Assembly: GCA_017504795.1 (NCBI GenBank)
Contig: JAFVQM010000036.1
Span: 1-64,000 of the forward strand
DNA from: Clostridia bacterium
Lineage (GTDB): Bacteria; Bacillota; Clostridia; Christensenellales; Borkfalkiaceae
Length of the DNA: 64,000 bases
Reading direction: 5' to 3'
The notes under the pieces are model-generated. The model was not told where the DNA came from. It saw only the letters and a program-made list of their open reading frames with translations, and did not search any database. Numbering within the stretch: position 1 is the stretch's first letter; the number at the start of each line of letters is the position of its first letter. The position numbers and the translations under genes were made by a program. Below are positions 1 through 8,632 of this stretch, piece by piece.

Positions 1-1
1 C

Positions 2-1270
2 TTTACCTTTCAAACGGCAAAAGCGGAAGAACTAAGTTTAGAAGAGCATAGTGCCGTTCTATCTTCGGGGTATGAAACCGTATTAGATTTTTATAATCAA
101 GGCGGTCAAATATCGTTGGATAACTGTTTTACTCTTTACACTGCTACTAGTGAGGCGGTAAAATCGGCGGAAGCAATTCAGTCAATAGTTACACAAGAAG
201 AATACGACAAAACCTATCGTGACAAGCATACCGACGTGTTTAGGGTTTTCAAAAACGTGGTAATTTATCAACTTGAAAACTCGTACGACGAAAGTTTGTA
301 TTCAACTTCGGGCGTAGTTGCAATAAACAACAAACTAGCCGAAGTTAAAGGAAGCGTTTCGGTAGCAACTTCGTACCAAGTGGTAATGGACAGTGCGCAA
401 GTGTTTTACGAGTTTATCGGGTCTGACGAGCCTTCAAAGAAGATAAATAATTTATCTACTAGCGACAGTCAGCCGATAACCGCGCATCTTTCATCATCAG
501 AGCCTATCTTTGCAAGTGACGACGTTATTGAGTCGAGTTTCTTTATCGATACGGTAATAATCAAAAACACTAAGGTTGCGCTTATGGGCAACGAAAACTT
601 GCTCGATGCAAGTAGTGGCGTTGCTTGTTTCTTCTCACTTAGATGGATAAGAAACGGCGTGGTGCTTGACGCGAGTGACGTTAACGTTAAGCCCACCGCA
701 GTTGCAGTTGAAATTGCCGACCTTGGCGTTGAACTTACACAAGATAGTTGCGTTCAAATAGTAAGATACGCTGGAAGCGGTGAAGTTGAGTTTATTGAAA
801 ACGTTGAGATAATTGACGGATACTTAACTTTCTTACTCGATAAGCGCTTAGATTGTGATTACGAGTTTGACTTTGCAGTAGTTGCAAAGGGCTACGCTTT
901 AGAAAGCGCCACCGTTATTGAAAAGTTTGCAAGTAGTTTAGGGCTTAGTGCTATATGCGAAAGTATTGCCAAAAGCCTTGGTGCATTGAACGTTGACGCG
1001 AACTTTGTTCTAGGTGCTATTTGCTTACTTATAGTTCCGCTAGCGCTTTCGATTTTATACTTTATCTACCGCTTAATAGTTAGGGCGGTTAAAAATAGCA
1101 AGAAAAAAAAGTACAAACAATTTAGGCGCGAGTACGGTGATTTCCAAAAATACAAAAAGCGCGTTAAAAAGGAAAAGAAACTTGCTAAAAAGCAAAAAAG
1201 GCTAGATAGAAAGCAAAGACGCCTTGAAAGAAAGTTAAGGCGCAAAAATAAAGAAACAGAAGAAAATTAA
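2..1270 (+). CDS. Membrane-anchored protein of unknown function, 5' end outside the window
   Basis: The frame is open from base 2 with no stop or convincing start, so the gene begins upstream; the TTG near 116 has no ribosome site and is unlikely to be the true start. About 422 codons are visible. The bulk looks like an extracytoplasmic domain with no catalytic motif I recognise. One hydrophobic segment lies at about nt 1005-1085, followed by a cytoplasmic tail of about 58 residues that is almost all Lys and Arg with some Glu. This is a C-terminally anchored topology. The next gene, 22 bp on, is also membrane-anchored, so the two may act together at the envelope. Function unknown. Confidence 0.75.
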   Translation, partial: FTFQTAKAEELSLEEHSAVLSSGYETVLDFYNQGGQISLDNCFTLYTATSEAVKSAEAIQSIVTQEEYDKTYRDKHTDVFRVFKNVVIYQLENSYDESLYSTSGVVAINNKLAEVKGSVSVATSYQVVMDSAQVFYEFIGSDEPSKKINNLSTSDSQPITAHLSSSEPIFASDDVIESSFFIDTVIIKNTKVALMGNENLLDASSGVACFFSLRWIRNGVVLDASDVNVKPTAVAVEIADLGVELTQDSCVQIVRYAGSGEVEFIENVEIIDGYLTFLLDKRLDCDYEFDFAVVAKGYALESATVIEKFASSLGLSAICESIAKSLGALNVDANFVLGAICLLIVPLALSILYFIYRLIVRAVKNSKKKKYKQFRREYGDFQKYKKRVKKEKKLAKKQKRLDRKQRRLERKLRRKNKETEEN

Positions 1271-1292
1271 AATAAAATAAAAAGGTGATATT

Positions 1293-2588
1293 ATGGAACA
1301 AATCAAACAATTTTTTGCAAATTTAGTTGATCAAGCAGTTAGTTTGTATCAAAACACGTTAGTTCCCTTCTATGAAGGTACTATCGTAACAGCAGTGCCG
1401 TTTTTAGCAAGCGTTGAACTTTGGTGGATACTTGCAGGTATTGGCGGTCTTATTCTCTTACTTATCTTAATTTCCGCTTTCACTGCAAAAGGTAGAAAGA
1501 AAAGAAAGGTTAACTTCTACTATCAAGGTGGTCTTTACAAAACCGTTAAGGCTAAATACAAAAAGCCTATTAAGTTCCCCGAAGCCCCTGAAAAAGAAGG
1601 CTATAAATTCGTTTGCTGGTGTGTTGATAGAACTTTGAAAACGCCTTATGAAAAAGCCGTTTTAGATCGTAAAAAGAACCTTAACTTACACGCTCGTTAT
1701 GAAAAGGTTGTACCTGCACCCGTAGTTCCTGTTGCTCCCGTAGTTGCTCCCGCGGTTGCACCTGCACCCGTTCACGAATACGGTTCGGTTATTGAAAATC
1801 AAGATTTACAACCTATCGGTCCTGCATATTATTACGACGAAATTAGATACGCTATGCTCGGTTATGAAAGAGCACCGCAATTTAAGAAACTTGGCGTTTT
1901 AAGAAAGCAAATCATTGCCGAAATGTTCGAAAAGGACGGCGTTGTTAACCTTTACTTGAAACTTGACCCCGAATACATGCAAGAAAAGGGTTACAAAGTT
2001 GAGCGTTACGAAGAAGAGATGTTCTCTATCGTTCCTTGCAAAAAGTTAGTTAACAGTAAAGAAGATTTAGAAGAAGCGTTAAAACTCGTTAAAGAAACTA
2101 TGACCGTTAACAATATGGTAAAAAGCGGTGTAACGTTTGCGCAAAAGCCCGCTAGCACCAAAGAAGCAAGAGAAAGCGGTTTTGCTTTCTTCGTTAAAAA
2201 CGAAACGGTTGCAACTTCTATTGAAGACTATTATAGACTTTTAAGAGCAGTAGTTTTAAGTTATCAAAAGAGAGAAAACGCTAAAACTCAAGAGAGCGAC
2301 AAGAATAAAATGATTCTTAAAATTTACAAAAAAGGCGAAACGTTAAACGTTTACTTAGCGCTTGACGCTGTTGAAGAAGGTCTTACCGACGTAAGTTTTG
2401 ACAGAAGTTTTGCAGACACTCCTGCACTTATCGAAGTTAAAACTGCTGACGACTGCGTAAAGGCTAACGAGTTTATCGATAAACTTATGTTCCGTTACGG
2501 TATGGAAAGAAAGCCTGAAAAGGCAACCGTATCACTTGACGACGCGATTGAAAAAAATTGCGGTTTCGGTTACAGAATCAAAAACTAA
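1293..2588 (+). CDS. Membrane-anchored protein with InlB-type repeat and duplicated C-terminal domain
   Basis: The 431-residue protein has one transmembrane helix at residues 42-63, then a basic stretch. Residues 73-138 resemble a single InlB/Listeria-Bacteroides repeat (beta-grasp-like; the core pattern is F, then PEAP, then EGYKFVCWC, then LHARYE). A Pro/Val/Ala-rich linker covers 139-162. Residues about 180-285 and 300-425 look like two copies of one alpha/beta domain, both with a V-N-L/V-Y-L-x-L-D core and a helical end. Start ATG 1293 follows an AAGGTGAT ribosome site. The positively charged side suggests that the C-terminal part is cytoplasmic, which is unusual for an InlB repeat. Function unknown. 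Confidence 0.8.
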   Translation: MEQIKQFFANLVDQAVSLYQNTLVPFYEGTIVTAVPFLASVELWWILAGIGGLILLLILISAFTAKGRKKRKVNFYYQGGLYKTVKAKYKKPIKFPEAPEKEGYKFVCWCVDRTLKTPYEKAVLDRKKNLNLHARYEKVVPAPVVPVAPVVAPAVAPAPVHEYGSVIENQDLQPIGPAYYYDEIRYAMLGYERAPQFKKLGVLRKQIIAEMFEKDGVVNLYLKLDPEYMQEKGYKVERYEEEMFSIVPCKKLVNSKEDLEEALKLVKETMTVNNMVKSGVTFAQKPASTKEARESGFAFFVKNETVATSIEDYYRLLRAVVLSYQKRENAKTQESDKNKMILKIYKKGETLNVYLALDAVEEGLTDVSFDRSFADTPALIEVKTADDCVKANEFIDKLMFRYGMERKPEKATVSLDDAIEKNCGFGYRIKN

Positions 2589-2591
2589 CGA

Positions 2592-2627
2592 TAAAAAAAG
2601 GCGTAAAGCGAAGGCTTTGCGTCTTTT
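2592..2627 (+). terminator. Probable intrinsic terminator upstream of greA
   Basis: GCGTAAAGC and GCTTTGCGT form a hairpin with G-U pairs, preceded by an A-run and followed by CTTTTG. It would end the two-gene envelope transcript before greA. Confidence 0.55.
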
Positions 2628-2665
2628 GAAAGTTTAGTGTTAAATATCAAAAGGACGTAATAAAA

Positions 2666-3136
2666 ATGGAAAAAATTATACTTACCGCAGAAGGTAAAAA
2701 AGAACTTGAAGAAAGACTTAACGTACTCAAAAACGAACTTATTCCGCAAGTAGTTCAAAGAATTAAAGTTGCAAGAGAACAAGGCGACTTATCTGAAAAC
2801 GCAGAGTACACTTCCGCTAGGGAAGAACAAGGCAAGTTAGAAGGCGAAAAGCACGATATCGAAACCAAACTTAAATACGGCGAAGTAATATCTAGTTCTT
2901 CTAAAAAGGACGTAATTGAAGTTGGTTCAAAATTCAAATATCTCGATATTGAAGAAAACGAAGAATATATTTTCACTATCGTAGGCACGGCAGAAGCCGA
3001 CCTTACCAAGGGCAAAATTTCTAACGAGTCACCCGTTGGTAAAGTTTTGATGGGTAAAAAAGTTGGTGACGTTTGCGTTGTAAACGCACCCAAAGGTGGA
3101 AACTACGAAATTAAAGTGTTGGAAATTTTAGACTAA
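2666..3136 (+). CDS. greA: Transcription elongation factor GreA
   Basis: GreA rescues backtracked RNA polymerase by stimulating cleavage of the nascent RNA 3' end in the secondary channel. The 156 residues match the family's usual length. The N-terminal antiparallel coiled coil (about 1-75) carries the conserved REQGDLSENAEY tip with the acidic residues needed for cleavage. The C-terminal FKBP-like domain (about 80-156) contains the SPVG...LMGKKVGD signature. Start ATG 2666 follows AAGGACG. The stop overlaps the next start (TAATG), so the downstream membrane protein is probably translationally coupled. Confidence 0.97.
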   Translation: MEKIILTAEGKKELEERLNVLKNELIPQVVQRIKVAREQGDLSENAEYTSAREEQGKLEGEKHDIETKLKYGEVISSSSKKDVIEVGSKFKYLDIEENEEYIFTIVGTAEADLTKGKISNESPVGKVLMGKKVGDVCVVNAPKGGNYEIKVLEILD

Positions 3137-4050
3137 TGGTAAACAAAATAACCGGTAAAAGGCTAAAAAACTTAATATCTTACGACTGGCTTAAAATGCT
3201 TGCTTTATCGGTTATCGTGTGTATCGTGGTAATCTTAATTTTTAACGCTTTCGCCAAAAAACCGAGTGACGGGCAAGATTTTAGGCTAGTAATCGATCAG
3301 GACGTTATCGTGGAAGAAGACGAGATTAAAGGCGTATTCGACACGCTTTTTGACGGTGGCGTAGAAGAAGGTGGTTTTTCTTACGAAACCTTGCAAGGTC
3401 AAGTAGTTTATCTTCGTGGGAACGATGAAAGCCCCAAAAGTTACATTTTAGGCGGTGTTTACGCCGAACTTAATCAAGACGACGTTAATATTTTGCTAGA
3501 AGACGTGTATCTTGAATATATCGCTCAAAACAACGCCGTTAAGATTGACGAGTATTTAATTAGCGCTAAGCAGTTTTTACTTGATAACGGGCTTTGTAAT
3601 AGCCTTGGCGAGTTCGACGTTAATAGGGTAAATAGTTACTTTGAAACCACGCGCGGTAAAGATACTAGGTTCAAAACAGCCGAGCAAATTAAGAAAGGTA
3701 AAGAAGACGAACTTAAAAGGTTAAAAGCCATATGGAATAACGCAACCGCGTTACAAAAATGCTTTGAAGAACATCCCGAACTATTAGATGAAAGAACGTA
3801 TTTATTCGGCGCTTACGAAAACACGGGTAAGTTTGCTATAAACCTTAGTAAACTTAACGGAAATAGCGAGTCGGGTAAGTATATTGAAAACTTATTTAAG
3901 CGTTCGTACGTAAAAGATGATCAAACGCTTTATACGGTTGAAGGTATTTATTTAACCGTAGGTCAAACTAGTGATGCGGACGGGGATTTATTCTACGAAA
4001 AGTTAGCGTTTTTATACACTTTAATTAAAACTTATAGCACGTTTATATGA
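3136..4050 (+). CDS. Single-pass membrane protein of unknown function
   Basis: The 304-residue protein has one N-terminal transmembrane helix (about residues 19-40) after a basic stretch, leaving a roughly 260-residue domain probably outside the membrane. The domain is charged and mostly helical, with no cysteine cluster or catalytic motif I can identify. It overlaps greA by one base at its start and tmk by four at its end, so it sits inside a greA-tmk-holB-ricT unit. A SurA/PrsA-like chaperone role would fit the topology, but I see no PPIase motif and do not claim it. Confidence 0.8.
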   Translation: MVNKITGKRLKNLISYDWLKMLALSVIVCIVVILIFNAFAKKPSDGQDFRLVIDQDVIVEEDEIKGVFDTLFDGGVEEGGFSYETLQGQVVYLRGNDESPKSYILGGVYAELNQDDVNILLEDVYLEYIAQNNAVKIDEYLISAKQFLLDNGLCNSLGEFDVNRVNSYFETTRGKDTRFKTAEQIKKGKEDELKRLKAIWNNATALQKCFEEHPELLDERTYLFGAYENTGKFAINLSKLNGNSESGKYIENLFKRSYVKDDQTLYTVEGIYLTVGQTSDADGDLFYEKLAFLYTLIKTYSTFI

Positions 4051-4664
4051 TTATGAAAGGTAAATTTATAACGTTTGAGGGTTGCGAAGGAAGTGGAAAG
4101 TCCACTCAGATAGAACTTTTTCGCAAATACCTTGAAAATAATGGTATTGAATATTTATTCGTAAGAGAACCGGGCGGAACGGAAATTTCTGAAAAAATCC
4201 GCGCGATTATTTTAGACGTTCAAAATAAGGAAATGACTGACGAGGCGGAGGCTTTACTATACGCATCTGCTAGGGCTCAACTTATAAAGGAAAAAATTCT
4301 ACCTGCGCTAAACAGTGGAAAACTCGTTTTATGCGATAGGTATATCGACTCGTCTTTTGCCTACCAAGCGTACGCTAGGGGGCTTGGTATGGACTTTATT
4401 ACTAAAATTAACTCTTACGCGATAGAAAACTGTATGCCAGATAAAACCGTGTTTCTCAACATTTCGTCAAGAGATGCGTTTTTGAGAAAAGGCGGGGCGG
4501 ACAAGGACGATAGAATTGAACTTTCAGGCGCAGATTTTCACCAAAAAGTATACGAAGGTTACTTAAAAGTTGCAAAAGATTATCCCGATAGGTTTTTGCT
4601 TATAGACTGTTTAGGCGAAAAACAACAAACGCATGAAAATATAATAAAGGCACTCGGTATTTAA
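4047..4664 (+). CDS. tmk: Thymidylate kinase (dTMP kinase)
   Basis: Converts dTMP and ATP to dTDP for DNA synthesis. The P-loop G-C-E-G-S-G-K-S-T lies at residues 12-20, the DRY-type nucleotide motif is C-D-R-Y-I-D-S-S-F-A-Y-Q, and the LID region is basic and acidic (RKGGADKDDRIE). At 205 residues it has the normal bacterial length. ATG at 4047 overlaps the upstream stop by four bases; an in-frame ATG at 4053 is a near-equal alternative. The tmk-holB-ricT order is common in Firmicutes. Confidence 0.96.
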   Translation: MIMKGKFITFEGCEGSGKSTQIELFRKYLENNGIEYLFVREPGGTEISEKIRAIILDVQNKEMTDEAEALLYASARAQLIKEKILPALNSGKLVLCDRYIDSSFAYQAYARGLGMDFITKINSYAIENCMPDKTVFLNISSRDAFLRKGGADKDDRIELSGADFHQKVYEGYLKVAKDYPDRFLLIDCLGEKQQTHENIIKALGI

Positions 4665-5617
4665 TGGACGGATACACTCTCATAAAAAACACAAGCGCTT
4701 ATAAAATTTTTAACGGGGACAAGTTAAGGGGAACTTTGTCGCACGCGTATTTAATCGTGTCGGAAGATAAACTTTTCCTAGAAAACTACCTTAAAATTTT
4801 TGCAAAAGTATTAGTTTGTAGTGAGAAAGAGCCTTGTAACCGTTGTAGAGTGTGTTCACTCGTGGACAAAAAGTCGTTTACCGACGTGGTTTTTTACCCT
4901 TTGGGCAAAAAGTTAGTCGTTTCCGACGTTGACGATTTAATTGAAAAAAGTTATTTCAAACCGCTTGAAGGCGATAAAAAAGTTTTTGTGTTATCCGACG
5001 TTGCCGATATGACCGTTCAAGCGCAAAACAAACTACTAAAAACACTTGAAGAACCGCCTAAAAACACCTTTTTATTACTAGGCGCAACTTCTATCTATCC
5101 GCTACTTCCAACCGTTTTATCGCGCTGTAAAAAACTAGATATTAAGCCCTTTTCAGAAACCGAACTATATAACTATTTAGAGGGTTTTTTGCAAGGTGGT
5201 GACAAGTTGAAGTCGGCAGTAAGGTTGTCGGGCGGAAATTTAGGCGAGGCAATAAACCGCTACGAAACGGGCGAGGGTGCGCTTGCCGAAAACTTGGCGT
5301 ATGACGCGCTAATTAACTTAAAAACCAGCAGTCAAATTGCGGACTTTTCCGCGAAAATTTCAAAAGAAATATTAAAAGATTTCATATCGTCGCTTGCAAG
5401 TATAGTAAGTCAAGCGCAAAACTACGCGCTAAGGGGCGTAGGCGGTAATGAAAGGATAAAAAGCGTTGCAAACGCGCTGAGCGTTGGCGCGCTAGTACAC
5501 GTTTCACAAAAAATACGCACAGCCGAAAAAGCCGTTTATTTTAACGGGAATACGGTAGCCGTTATCGACGGGCTTTTATTCGGTATCGTGGAGGGAAAAT
5601 TCAAATGGTCAAAATAG
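4664..5617 (+). CDS. holB: DNA polymerase III delta' subunit
   Basis: Non-catalytic AAA+ subunit of the clamp loader. It has the four-cysteine zinc module (C, then C-N-R-C-R-V-C), the Q-N-K-L-L-K-T-L-E-E-P-P motif and an S-R-C sensor motif. No intact Walker A is visible, as expected for delta'. The length of 317 residues is typical. It overlaps tmk by one base (TAATG) and the following PSP1 gene by 13 bases. Its partner DnaX is encoded at 41229-42929. Confidence 0.93.
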   Translation: MDGYTLIKNTSAYKIFNGDKLRGTLSHAYLIVSEDKLFLENYLKIFAKVLVCSEKEPCNRCRVCSLVDKKSFTDVVFYPLGKKLVVSDVDDLIEKSYFKPLEGDKKVFVLSDVADMTVQAQNKLLKTLEEPPKNTFLLLGATSIYPLLPTVLSRCKKLDIKPFSETELYNYLEGFLQGGDKLKSAVRLSGGNLGEAINRYETGEGALAENLAYDALINLKTSSQIADFSAKISKEILKDFISSLASIVSQAQNYALRGVGGNERIKSVANALSVGALVHVSQKIRTAEKAVYFNGNTVAVIDGLLFGIVEGKFKWSK

Positions 5618-6465
5618 TGGGTGTAAAATTCAATCACTCGTGTAAGATATACTACTTCGACCCACAAGGCGAAAATTACGTTGAGGGCGAAGGCGTTATA
5701 GTGGACACCGCGCGCGGTACTGAGTACGGCGTTGTAGCGGTTGCCCCTAAATGCGTTGAAGAAAGCGAAATCGTATCCCCCTTAAAGCCTATTACTAGAA
5801 GGGCTACGAAAAAGGACGCGCAACGCGTAGAAGAAAACGAAAAGAAATTGCCGTCAATTATAGAAACGGCTAAAAAAGAAGTTGAAAAGTGTGGGCTTGA
5901 AATGAAGATAACGGGTGCAGAATTCCCGTTTGATAATTCTAAAATAATAATTTACTTTACAGCCCCCGCAAGAATAGATTTTAGAGATTTAGTTAAATCG
6001 CTAGCACAAGCGCTTCATCACAGAATAGATTTAAGGCAAATCGGTAGCCGTGACGAGGCTAAACTTCTTGGCGGTATAGCGCCGTGCGGTAGGGTATGTT
6101 GCTGTAATAGTTTCTTGCCTGACTTCAAAACGGTAACTATAATAATGGCAAAAAACCAAGGATTATCGCTCAACCCGTCAAAAATTAGCGGTCTTTGTGG
6201 AAGACTTATGTGTTGTTTAGAATACGAAAACGAGCCCTATGCCGAGGCGTATAAAAAGATGCCTAAGGTAGGCTCGGAAGTTCAAACGCCTGACGGAAAG
6301 GCAACGGTAATATCTAACAATATGCTTAAAATGCTAGTAAAAACTAAAACGACGATGAAGGACGGAACGGTAACGTACAAAGATTACGCGCTTGAAGAGA
6401 TTAAGTTCAAAAACAACAAAATCAAAGAGCCTGACGACGAAGTTTTAGAAGAAGATAACGACTAA
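5605..6465 (+). CDS. ricT: PSP1 domain protein, RicT/YaaT type
   Basis: The 286-residue protein carries the PSP1 C-terminal domain with the characteristic cysteines: C-G-R-V-C-C-C in the middle and G-L-C-G-R-L-M-C-C later. In Bacillus subtilis, RicT joins RicA and RicF in a complex with iron-sulfur clusters that controls mRNA maturation with RNase Y and affects sporulation and competence. That role is transferred from the family. The acidic C-terminal tail (EPDDEVLEEDND) is variable. It starts within holB, so it is translationally coupled. Confidence 0.9.
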   Translation: MVKIVGVKFNHSCKIYYFDPQGENYVEGEGVIVDTARGTEYGVVAVAPKCVEESEIVSPLKPITRRATKKDAQRVEENEKKLPSIIETAKKEVEKCGLEMKITGAEFPFDNSKIIIYFTAPARIDFRDLVKSLAQALHHRIDLRQIGSRDEAKLLGGIAPCGRVCCCNSFLPDFKTVTIIMAKNQGLSLNPSKISGLCGRLMCCLEYENEPYAEAYKKMPKVGSEVQTPDGKATVISNNMLKMLVKTKTTMKDGTVTYKDYALEEIKFKNNKIKEPDDEVLEEDND

Positions 6466-6489
6466 ATTTTTATAAATTAGTTAAAACAC

Positions 6490-6518
6490 TGTACAAAATT
6501 TTTAGTTTGTGATATTAT
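6490..6518 (+). promoter_or_regulatory. Possible promoter of the ferredoxin gene
   Basis: TGTACA, a 17-bp spacer and TATTAT lie about 40 bp upstream of the ferredoxin start. The -35 matches consensus at 4/6 and the -10 at 5/6. Confidence 0.45.
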
Positions 6519-6559
6519 AAAATAAAAAACGGCATCTAGCCGATTATAAGGAGAATATT

Positions 6560-6730
6560 ATGGCATACGTTATTAACGACAGTTGTATTTCTTGCGGTGC
6601 TTGCGCTGAAGCGTGCCCCGTTCAAGCAATTAGCGAAGGTGAAGCATTATACGTTATCGATAAAGAAGCGTGCATCTCTTGTGGTGCTTGCGCAGATACC
6701 TGCCCCGTAGGCGCACCTGAAGAAGAATAA
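6560..6730 (+). CDS. Small 2x[4Fe-4S] ferredoxin
   Basis: A 56-residue bacterial-type ferredoxin and low-potential electron carrier. Two C-I-S-C-G-A-C...C-P clusters are visible (C9, C12, C15 with C19; C38, C41, C44 with C48), each the full C-x2-C-x2-C-x3-C-P pattern. A short central linker separates the near-perfect internal repeats. ATG 6560 follows AAGGAGAA at good spacing. It is flanked by its own probable promoter and a strong terminator, so it is likely monocistronic and highly expressed, as expected in an anaerobe. Confidence 0.96.
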   Translation: MAYVINDSCISCGACAEACPVQAISEGEALYVIDKEACISCGACADTCPVGAPEEE

Positions 6731-6733
6731 AAA

Positions 6734-6759
6734 GTAGTGGCGTTCGCGCCACTTTTTTT
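6734..6759 (+). terminator. Intrinsic terminator of the ferredoxin gene
   Basis: AGTGGCG and CGCCACT pair around a TTCG tetraloop and are followed by seven T residues. Confidence 0.85.
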
Positions 6760-6761
6760 AT

Positions 6762-6917
6762 ATTAAAAGGCGCAAATCAGCAAATCTTTCGCTAAACGCT
6801 CGCTCGACGTACGATAGAGTACGACTTCGCTTACGATTAACAAAATCTTCACTAATTATCGCCTTTTAGTTATTTGGTTTAGGGTGGCGCAAATTGGCAA
6901 ATCTTTTAATAAACGCT
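6762..6917 (+). repeat. Intergenic repeat-bearing segment
   Basis: Two imperfect 32-bp direct repeats, at 6769-6800 and 6886-6917 (27 of 32 identical), start GGCGCAAAT and end TAAACGCT. AAAAGGCG (6765-6772) and CGCCTTTT (6860-6867) form inverted ends around the first copy. No gene or RNA family was recognised here. Confidence 0.6.
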
Positions 6918-6952
6918 AAAAAACCATTACGATAAATATATAAGGAGTAAAA

Positions 6953-7627
6953 ATGCTCGTACTTGACGATTTGCTTATAGACGGCATTAAAATTTATCAA
7001 GATGATGAACTTTACCGCTTTACTAGTGACGCGGTTATACTTTCAAAGTTCGCGTCTTTCAAGAAAGGTGACGTAGTCGCCGATTTTTGCAGTGGTTCAG
7101 GTATAGTTGGGCTTCATTTTTACGCGCTTAATAAAGCCGTTAAATCGGTTGACCTTATAGAAATTCAAAGCGAGTTATCTTCGATTTCTCAAAAAACGAT
7201 AGAGTATAATAAACTTCAAGATATATTTTCAGTTATCAATAAACCTATTCAAGAGTTAGATAAAACTTTTAACGGCAAGTATAGTCTAATACTATGTAAT
7301 CCGCCGTATAAAAAAGCGGGTAGTGGCGAGCCCAACGGCAATATTAAGATTGCGATGTGCCGTCACGAAATTACCGTTACGCAAGAAGAAATTATTGAAA
7401 TTTCGGCTAAAAAATTAAAACACGGCGGTAGGCTTTGTATTTGTCAAAGAACTGAAAGGCTTGTCGATATGATTTGCAAAATGGTAAGCGTTGGGCTAAA
7501 CCCCACCCGTATACAAACGGTGGTAACTAAAAAAGGCGGTAGCCCGTACTTATTCTTAATCGAAGCGGTAAAAGGTGTAAAACCGCAATTAAAAATTCTT
7601 CCTGAACTAATAAACGAAGGTATGTAA
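6953..7627 (+). CDS. trmN6: tRNA1(Val) adenine-37 N6-methyltransferase-like protein
   Basis: A SAM-dependent methyltransferase of the TrmN6/YfiC type, predicted to methylate an adenine in tRNA. The SAM-binding motif is D-F-C-S-G-S-G-I-V-G and the catalytic N-P-P-Y motif is in L-C-N-P-P-Y-K. The 224 residues are about family length. ATG 6953 follows AAGGAG. Its stop overlaps the rsmI start (TAATG); this pairing is common in Firmicutes and supports an RNA-modification role. The exact target base is inferred. Confidence 0.88.
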   Translation: MLVLDDLLIDGIKIYQDDELYRFTSDAVILSKFASFKKGDVVADFCSGSGIVGLHFYALNKAVKSVDLIEIQSELSSISQKTIEYNKLQDIFSVINKPIQELDKTFNGKYSLILCNPPYKKAGSGEPNGNIKIAMCRHEITVTQEEIIEISAKKLKHGGRLCICQRTERLVDMICKMVSVGLNPTRIQTVVTKKGGSPYLFLIEAVKGVKPQLKILPELINEGM

Positions 7628-8429
7628 TGTTATATTTTATTTCAACGCCGATAGGTAATTTAGGCGATATAAGTTATCGCGCGGTTAAAACGCTTGAAGA
7701 AGTGGACGTTATCTTGTGTGAAGATACCCGCCACTCGTTAAAACTACTTGACCATTACGGCATTAAAAAACCGCTTATATCTTATCATAAATACAACGAA
7801 AAAGAGCGTTTAGAAGAAGTTTACGAAATGCTCGTTTCAGGCAAAAACGTAGCAGTTATATCGGACGCTGGTACTCCCGTTATTTCAGACCCGGGAAACG
7901 TACTCACTGCGTTTTTAAGGGAAAGGGGTTTAGAGTACACCGTTATCCCCGGCGCTACCGCGTTTGCGCCCGCGCTTATTTTGTCTGGGCTTTCGGCGGA
8001 TAGGTTTACGTTATCGGCTTTTTGCCCGAAAAGACCAAGGATAAAGACTTGCTACTTAAAGACTTTCAAGACGTTAAAAGCACGCTTATATTTTATTCCG
8101 CGCCACACGATATAAATAAGGACTTGTTGTATCTATATGAAAAACTTGGCGATAGAAAGGTTGCGGTAGTAAAGGAAATAACTAAACTACACGAAACAAC
8201 TTATTTAGGAACGCTTGGCAGTTTGCAAATTGAAAACCCAAAAGGCGAGTTCGTTATCGTAGTTGATAAAAACTTAAAAGAAAAAGAATTTCCGCTATCT
8301 GAAATAGAACATATAAATCTATATATAAATAAAGGGTATTCTAAAAAGGACGCTATTAAAATCGTAGCCGAAGAGCGTGGCGTTAATAAAAACTCACTAT
8401 ACAAATACACGATAGAAAATAATAAGTAA
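7627..8429 (+). pseudogene. rsmI: 16S rRNA 2'-O-ribose C1402 methyltransferase RsmI, broken by a single-base frameshift
   Basis: RsmI methylates the ribose of C1402 of 16S rRNA. The first part (7627 to about 8020) carries the family start F-I-S-T-P-I-G-N-L-G-D-I and the C-E-D-T-R and S-D-A-G-T-P motifs. The rest continues in another frame to 8429 with a normal C-terminal half and helical end. The frames join at the T5 run 8019-8023: one more T restores a continuous protein of about 267 residues reading S-A-F-L-P-E-K-T-K. As written, the first frame stops at 8115. The flanking coding is intact, so this is either a sequencing or assembly indel or a very recent mutation. Confidence 0.85.
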
Positions 8430-8473
8430 AGTTAAACTGCGTCTTATAGTGATTTAAGTTAAATAACACGTAA

Positions 8474-8502
8474 AACTCGACTTTTGTAAGTCGAGTTTTT
8501 TT
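8474..8502 (+). terminator. Intrinsic terminator after rsmI
   Basis: ACTCGACTT and AAGTCGAGT pair around a short loop and are followed by seven T residues. Confidence 0.85.
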
Positions 8503-8517
8503 GTACGCGCTTAAAGA

Positions 8518-8546
8518 TTGTATTAAGCGTAACTTTATGATATAAT
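8518..8546 (+). promoter_or_regulatory. Possible promoter of the CPBP protease gene
   Basis: A perfect TATAAT -10 (8541-8546) lies 17 bp after a weak TTGTAT -35. The implied leader is about 80 nt and contains GACG/CGTC and CGA/TCG pairings around 8585-8620. Confidence 0.5.
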
Positions 8547-8632
8547 AAACTAACCTATAAATAATTATTTTCAAAAATTTATAATGACGTCGAAGGGGAG
8601 AGAAACTAGTCGTCCCGTCTTTGGAGAAAGGA

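Noticed and set aside
8019..8023. Programmed -1 frameshift in rsmI
   Set aside because: The site is not a canonical X-XXY-YYZ heptamer in the zero frame, and rsmI is not known to need frameshifting.
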